12,500 bases of DNA, taken from NCBI GenBank assembly GCA_030674185.1, contig CM060305.1, positions 171,769,258 through 171,781,757 on the forward strand. Direction: 5' to 3'. Source of the stretch: Monoplex corrugatus (lineage: Eukaryota; Mollusca; Gastropoda; Littorinimorpha; Ranellidae). This document shows positions 8,359-12,500 of the stretch, piece by piece. A program made the position numbers and the translations under genes. The notes beneath the pieces are model-generated. The model was not told where the DNA came from, searched no databases, and saw only the letters and a program-made list of their open reading frames with translations. The stretch's first letter is position 1. Every line of letters starts with the position of its first letter.

Positions 8359-8872
8359 AGTTTCTAGAAGGATTTTTATATGTCTTTTATCTGTTCGTGA
8401 TCATTAGTTTCTAGAAGGATTTTTACATGTCTTTTATCTGTTCGTGATCATTAGTTTCTAGAAGGATTTTTTACATGTCTTTTATCTGTTCGTGATCATT
8501 AGTTTCTAGAAGGATTTTTATATGTCTTTTATCTGTTCGTGATCATTAGTTTCTAGAAGGATTTTTATGTGTCTTTTATCTGTTCGTGATCATTAGTTTC
8601 TAGAAGGATTTTTATATGTCTTTTATCTGTTCGTGATCATTAGTTTCTAGAAGGATTTTTTATGTGTCTTTTATCTGTTCGTGATCATTAGTTTCTAGAA
8701 GGATTTTTAATGTCTTTTATCTGTTCGTGATCATTAGTTTCTAGAAGGATTTTTATATGTCTTTTATCTGTTCGTGATCATTAGTTTCTAGAAGGATTTT
8801 TATATGTCTTTTATCTGTTCGTGATCATTAGTTTCTAGAAGGATTTTTATGTCTTTTATCTGTTCGTGATCA
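8359..8872. repeat. 47-bp minisatellite, 11 copies
   Basis: A 47-bp unit starting AGTTTCTAGAAGGATTTTTA and containing TCTTTTATCTGTTCGTGATC is repeated 11 times. The only variable part is a short T/A-rich stretch (TTTTTATATG, TTTTTACATG, TTTTTATGTG, TTTTTAATG), with length changes of one to three bases. Each unit carries the 8-bp palindrome TTCTAGAA and the 6-bp palindrome TGATCA. The array lies 320 bases after the Rex1-like stop codon, so it is either part of the element's 3' UTR or an expansion in the adjacent DNA. Confidence 0.95.
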
Positions 8873-9081
8873 CTGTTAATTGATAAACTGTTTTAACTCC
8901 CCAGGCTTGGATTATACTGTTTTTTGTGTGTTTTTTTTAACTTGCGTCAGAATGTACTCTTACTAAATATTTTGTTATGTATCAGAGCTTCTTCGCCTGT
9001 CTTTGGTTTTTTAGTCTTGCGCATGTGAGGAGGGGGAGTGAATGTAAGAGAATAATTTTTACCTTATGTTGTTTAAATCCC
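8873..9081. other. AT-rich non-coding interval
   Basis: Complex, T-rich sequence with poly-T runs and no coding motif or RNA gene that I can support. It may be continued LINE 3' UTR. Confidence 0.4.
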
Positions 9082-9215
9082 GTGTGCGTGTGTGCGTGTG
9101 TGCGTGTGTGTGTGTGGGGGGGGGGGGGCTGTATATGTGTGTGTGCATGAGTGCGTGTGTGTGTGTGGGGGGGGGGGCGTATGTGTGTGTGCATGAGTGC
9201 GTGTGTGGGTGTGGG
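9082..9215. repeat. TG microsatellite with duplicated poly-G blocks
   Basis: TG and TGCG dinucleotide runs surround two poly-G runs (about 14 and 11 G). The segment from the G run through TATGTGTGTGTGCATGAGTG to the next TG run is present twice, so the block is a short tandem duplication of roughly 57 bases. Open frames on either strand here are simple-repeat translation. Confidence 0.9.
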
Positions 9216-9715
9216 TGTACGGCTGCTTTTTCCCAGCCATTCTGACAGCCTCCAGTTACTACCTTTCTGCCAGCCGGCATCGCCTGCGAGTACTATTTTT
9301 AGCCAGGCAGGTTTGACCAGAGTCCTTCACTCTACAGCAGTGCTTTGTAATGCTGCGATCTTTCGGGAGGGTCTGAGTGTAGGAAGTGACTGATACTGGC
9401 ACAGAGTAGGCCTATCGAATCTACATCAATCTGTAGGCCTATACTCCACAGGATGGGCGAGGGTGGCGTGGAGAGTGGAAGGAGAAGGACAGATGCGCGC
9501 TGTTAATTTAGCTGGCAGGGCAGAACCAACGATTAGTGGATATGGGCGCCTTGGCGTGAGAGTGTGTGTGTGTGTTGTGTGCGTGTGTTTCTTCGATTCC
9601 GTGGATGACCCACGTATTTGTCTTTTATGATGTTGAATATTGTAATTGTTGTGAGGCGTGAGTGTGATTGTATGTATAGCCAAAATATTTTCCTTGTGTC
9701 TATGCACTGGGCTGA
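9216..9715. other. Unique non-coding interval before the LINE-like tail
   Basis: About 500 bases of mixed sequence contain a short TG tract near 9560-9590 and two copies of GTAGGCCTAT (9406-9415 and 9433-9442). I see no protein domain and no RNA gene. The last 100 bases lead directly into the AATAAA and 8-bp repeats and are probably LINE 3'-end sequence. Confidence 0.4.
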
Positions 9716-9753
9716 AATAAAATCTTGTTATCTTGTTATCTTGTTATCTTGTT
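9716..9753 (+). terminator. LINE 3' terminus: AATAAA and (ATCTTGTT)4
   Basis: A canonical AATAAA polyadenylation signal (9716-9721) is followed at once by four exact copies of ATCTTGTT (9722-9753). CR1-superclade LINEs commonly end in a short tandem 8-bp-type repeat instead of a poly-A tail. This is therefore read as the 3' end of a CR1-group element, most simply the Rex1-like one that starts at 2891. It could instead be the tail of a separate, heavily truncated LINE. Confidence 0.6.
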
Positions 9754-9938
9754 ATGTGTATGTATGTGTGTGTGTGTATGTGTGTGTGTGTGTGTGTAGT
9801 ATGTGTGTGTGTGTGTGTGTGTGTATGTGTGTGTGTGTGTATGTGTGTGTGTGTGTGTGTGTATGTGTGTGTGTGTATGTGTGCGCGTGTGTGTGTATGT
9901 GTGTGTGTGTATGTGTGTGTATGTATGCATGTGTGTGT

Positions 9939-10014
<76 letters not shown>
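9754..10014. repeat. (TG)n microsatellite
   Basis: About 260 bases of TG dinucleotides with scattered TATG and GCGC interruptions and one TTG phase slip. The alternating purine-pyrimidine composition favours Z-DNA. Cys-Val or His-Thr open frames across it are meaningless translations. It ends in TGTGCAG, which serves as the putative 3' splice site of the next feature. Confidence 0.97.
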
Positions 10015-10017
<3 letters not shown>

Positions 10018-10180
10018 CACGCTTCAAACGGGAACTAGAGAGGGGGAGTGTCAGCAGTCCCATACAACTAGAGGTGGGGGAGCTGGAGAACACTGTGCGT
10101 GAACTGGAACACAAGATCGTACAGATGGAGAGTGCTGGTGACCTGTTGGCTGAGTCCATGGAGAGTGCTGCTGTACGGCT
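10018..10180 (+). CDS. Candidate exon encoding a coiled-coil segment (unknown protein)
   Basis: After the (TG)n tract and a CAG at 10015-10017, one plus frame reads [14 protein letters not shown] and then a segment with hydrophobic residues at strict 4-3-4-3 spacing. From codon 10065 the core residues are I, V, L, V, L, I, M, then (after a G) L, M, A and L, while the positions between are mostly charged or polar (Glu, Arg, Lys, Gln). This is the a/d pattern of a coiled coil over about 40 residues, which repeats or microsatellites would not give. The frame becomes (TCTG)n translation after about 10180. A GT at 10173 or 10181 could be the donor; neither matches the consensus well. The exon would begin in phase 1. 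I do not recognise the protein. It is more likely a host-gene exon than part of a LINE, and an old pseudogene fragment is the alternative. Confidence 0.45.
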
Positions 10181-10181
10181 G

Positions 10182-10767
10182 TTCCCTGTCTGCCTGTCTG
10201 TGTGTCTGTCTGTCTGTGTGTCTGCCTGTCTGTGTGTCTGTCTGTGTGTGTGTCTGCCTGTCTGTGTGTCTGTCTGTGTGTGTGTCTGACTGTCTGTGTG
10301 TGTGTCTGCCTGTCTGTGTGTCTGTCTGTCTGTGTGTGTGTGTCTGCCTGTCTGTGTGTCTGTGTGTCTGTCTGCCTGTCTGTGTGTCTGCCTGTCTGTG
10401 TGCTGTGTCTGTTGTTCTGTGTGTCTGTCCGTCTGTGTGTGTCTGTGGGTCTGTGTGTTTGTGTGTCTGTCTGTCTGTGTGTTTGTGTGTCTGTCTGTCT
10501 TTGTGTCTCTGTGTGTTTGTGTGTCTGTGTGTGCCTGTCTTTGTGTCTGTGTGACTGTGTGGTTGTCTATATGCCTGTCTGTCTATCTATCTGTCTGCCT
10601 GACTGCCTGTCTGTTTGTCTGCATGCTGCCTGTCTATCTGCTGTCTGCGTGTCTGTGTGTTTGTTCTGCCAGCCTGCTCTTTTTTACATGTCTATCTGCC
10701 TGTCTGCCTACCTGCCTGTCTGCCTGTCTGCTGCCTGCCTACCTGCCTGTGTGTCTGCCCCTCCTCT
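10182..10767. repeat. (TCTG)n / (TGTC)n compound microsatellite
   Basis: Nearly 600 bases are built from TCTG, TGTG and TGCC tetranucleotides with point changes and small indels. It grades from TGTCTGTGTG mixtures to TGCCTGTC mixtures at the 3' end, with short unique interruptions near 10555-10600 and 10660-10690. All three plus frames are open for long stretches with Cys-Val-Ser-Leu translations, which are not genes. Confidence 0.95.
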
Positions 10768-10776
10768 TTTTCGTAG
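10761..10776 (+). promoter_or_regulatory. Possible 3' splice site (polypyrimidine tract and AG)
   Basis: CTCCTCTTTTTCGTAG ends at 10776 and has a near-perfect pyrimidine tract before the AG. The following bases can be read as KNEAKEYS, which would continue the coiled-coil register if joined in phase 2 to codons ending at 10180. That join needs a poor donor (GTTCCC), so this is only a suggestion. After those residues the frame loses coiled-coil character. Confidence 0.3.
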
Positions 10777-10894
10777 GAAAAATGAAGCGAAAGAATACAG
10801 TGTCGGGTTCTGTCATTGCTCTCCGTTGTCCACATGTCATCAGTGTCACAAACACAATACCAGACACCAGATTTCTGTTCCCTATATTGCCTGG
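10777..10894. other. Short unique interval
   Basis: About 120 bases of complex sequence lie between the tetranucleotide tract and the 35-bp array. Two plus frames stay open across it, but neither has a recognisable motif. Its 3' end already resembles the repeat unit (TATAAACC), so it may be the site from which the 35-bp array expanded. Confidence 0.4.
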
Positions 10895-11332
10895 TATAAA
10901 CCACGTCTGTCTTACACAGGTAACATTGATATAAACCACGTCTGTCTTACACAGGTAACATTGATATAAACCACGTCTGTCTTACGGTAACATTGAAAAC
11001 CACGTCTGTCTTACACAGGTAACATTGATATAAACCACGTCTGTCTTACACAGGTAACATTGATATAAACCACGTCTGTCTTACACAGGTAACATTGATA
11101 TAAACCACGTCTGTCTTACTCAGGTAACATTGATATAAACCACGTCGTCTTACTCAGGTAACATTGACATATAAACCACGTCGTCTTAACCCAGGTAACA
11201 TTGACATATAAACCACGTCTGTCTTACTCAGGTAACATTGATATAAACCACGTCTGTCTTACACAGGTAACATTGATGATAAAACCACGTCTGTCTTACT
11301 CAGGTAACATTGACTGATATAAACCACGTCTG
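10895..11332. repeat. 35-bp minisatellite, 12 copies plus a partial one
   Basis: The unit is TATAAACCACGTCTGTCTTA followed by CACAGGTAACATTGA, about 35 bases, in 12 full copies and one partial copy. Variants include CTCAGG for CACAGG, CGTCGTC for CGTCTGTC, insertions of two to four bases before TATAAACC, and one copy near 10981 that has lost the ACACAG segment. Length changes that are not multiples of three argue against coding. The array abuts the next array without spacer. Confidence 0.96.
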
Positions 11333-12500
11333 AAGCAGAAGTAGAACATGACATTGCTGATAGAACAAGTCGAACATGACATTGCTGAAGAAGAAGAACA
11401 AGTAGAACATGACATTGCTGAAGAACAAGTAGAACATGACATTGCTGAAGAAAAGAACAAGTAGAACATGACATTGCTGAAGAAGAAGAACAAGTAGAAC
11501 ATGACATTGCTGAAGAACAAGTAGAACATGACATTGCTGAAGAAGAAGAACAAGTAGAACATGACATTGCTGAAGAACAAGTAGAACATGACATTGCTGA
11601 AGAAGAAGAACAAGTAGAACATGGCATTGCTGAAGAAGAAGAACAAGTAGAACATGACATTGCTGAAGAACAAGTAGAACATGACATTGCTGAAGAAGAA
11701 GAACAAGTAGAACATGACATTGCTGAAGCAGAAGTAGAACATGACATTGCTGAAGAAAAAGTAGAACATGACATTGCTGAAGAAGAAGAACAAGTAGAAC
11801 ATGGCATTGCTGAAGAACAAGTAGAACATGGCATTGCTGAAGAAGAAGAACAAGTAGAACATGGCATTGCTGAAGAAGAACAAGTAGAACATGGCATTGC
11901 TGAAGAAGAACAAGTAGAACATGGCATTGCTGAAGAACAAGTAGAACATGGCATTGCTGAAGAAGAAGAACAAGTAGAACATGGCATTGCTGAAGAACAA
12001 GTAGAACATGGCATTGCTGAAGAAGAAGAACAAGTAGAACATGGCATTGCTGAATAAGAACAAGTAGAACATGACATTGCTGAAGAAGAACAAGTAGAAC
12101 ATGGCATTGCTGAAGAACAAGTAGAACATGGCATTGCTGAAGAAGAAGAACAAGTAGAACATGGCATTGCTGAAGAAGAACAAGTAGAACATGGCATTGC
12201 TGAAGAAGAACAAGTAGAACATGGCATTGCTGAAGAAGAACAAGTAGAACATGGCATTGCTGAAGAAGAACAAGTAGAACATGGCATTGCTGAAGAATTC
12301 GTAGAACAATGCACTGCTAAAGAAGAAGAACAAGTAGAACAATGCACTGCTAAAGAAAAGAACAAGTAGAACAATGCACTGCTAAAGAAGAAGAACAAGT
12401 AGAACAATACACTGCTAAAGAAGAAGAACAGGTAGAACAATGCACTGCTAAAGAAGAAGAACAAATAGAACAATGCACTGCTAAAGAAGAAGAACAAGTA
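11333..12500. repeat. 27/30/33-bp minisatellite, about 38 units, continuing past the window
   Basis: The unit is a variable number of GAA triplets, then CAAGTAGAACATG, then a short end block. Units are 27, 30 or 33 bases according to the number of GAA triplets; exceptions are one 28-base unit near 11360 and two 32-base units (near 11450 and 12350). Three subfamilies are zoned: CATGACATTGCT mainly up to about 11800, CATGGCATTGCT mainly to about 12296, and CAATGCACTGCTAAA from there to the end. The plus strand reads as a Glu-rich repeat in one frame from 11461 to a TAA at 12055-12057, without any in-frame ATG. Minus-strand frames of up to 412 codons are shadows of the triplet-length units. The array runs off the right edge. 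Confidence 0.96.

Larger units (their letters stand above)
2891..9753 (+). mobile_element. Rex1/Babar-like non-LTR retrotransposon, 5'-truncated, interrupted by an RTE-like element
   Basis: The host LINE begins in mid-endonuclease at 2891, right after a (TG)n tract. It continues through the reverse transcriptase to about 4520, is interrupted by a second LINE, resumes at 7434 and stops at 8037. The protein has the order and motifs of the Rex1/Babar group of the CR1 superclade. The 3' end is less certain. I place it at 9753 because AATAAA at 9716-9721 is followed by four exact 8-bp repeats (ATCTTGTT, 9722-9753), a style of terminus known for CR1-group LINEs, and a new (TG)n tract starts immediately after. 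If that is wrong, the element ends somewhere after 8037. The region 8038-9753 would be an unusually long 3' UTR containing its own tandem arrays. Confidence 0.6.

Noticed and set aside
10777..10919. Exon from the 10776 acceptor to the first CAG|GTAACA of the 35-bp array
   Set aside because: The frame is open, but only the first eight residues look compatible with the coiled coil. The rest has no protein-like pattern, so I did not annotate it as coding.
9618..10969. Cys-Val and His-Thr open frames over the (TG)n and (TCTG)n tracts
   Set aside because: Simple-repeat translation in all frames. Only the segment 10018-10180 has complex, heptad-patterned sequence.
11259..12497. 412- and 348-codon minus-strand frames rich in Ser-Thr-Cys or Phe-Leu
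   Set aside because: They are reverse translations of the GAA-type minisatellite. Two overlapping frames are open at once, and both run into the 35-bp array at their ends.

Overview
The window is eukaryotic nuclear DNA, most likely from a marine invertebrate and plausibly a mollusc. It has no prokaryote-style gene packing. It carries two different non-LTR retrotransposons (LINEs), long (TG)n and (TCTG)n microsatellites, and at least five unrelated minisatellite arrays. Tandem repeats fill about two fifths of the window and LINE sequence at least another two fifths. The taxon is an inference from the LINE types and the repeat style; no host gene was recognised by name.

Layout: 1-104 is a unique flank. 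105-1915 is a 33-bp minisatellite of about 55 copies. 1916-2275 is unique sequence with a possible minus-strand exon (1994-2102). 2281-2620 is a 20-bp array of exactly 17 units. 2621-2840 is unique and has a coding-like minus-strand stretch. 2841-2890 is (TG)n. 2891-8037 is a nested pair of LINEs, both on the plus strand. The host is a 5'-truncated Rex1/Babar-like element (CR1 superclade). It is split at about position 4520 by an RTE/BovB-like element (about 4521-7419) flanked by near-identical copies of the same target sequence. The host's reverse transcriptase resumes at 7434 and stops at 8037.

Downstream, 8038-9753 reads as a long 3' UTR or 3' flank. It holds a 47-bp array (8359-8872), a TG/poly-G block (9082-9215) and, at 9716-9753, an AATAAA followed by four exact 8-bp repeats that look like a CR1-group 3' terminus. 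A second (TG)n tract starts right after it, so the whole Rex1-like element may have landed inside a TG microsatellite. A TG-bordered stretch at 10018-10180 encodes a regular coiled-coil heptad pattern and is the best candidate for a host exon. It is followed by a (TCTG)n tract, a short unique piece, a 35-bp array (10895-11332) and a 27/30/33-bp array (11333-12500) that runs off the end.

The two LINEs encode endonuclease plus reverse transcriptase for target-primed reverse transcription, but neither is complete. The Rex1-like copy lacks its 5' part and is interrupted. The RTE-like copy has lost the segment joining its endonuclease and reverse transcriptase. The very long open frames across the minisatellites are by-products of repeat lengths divisible by three and are not annotated as genes.
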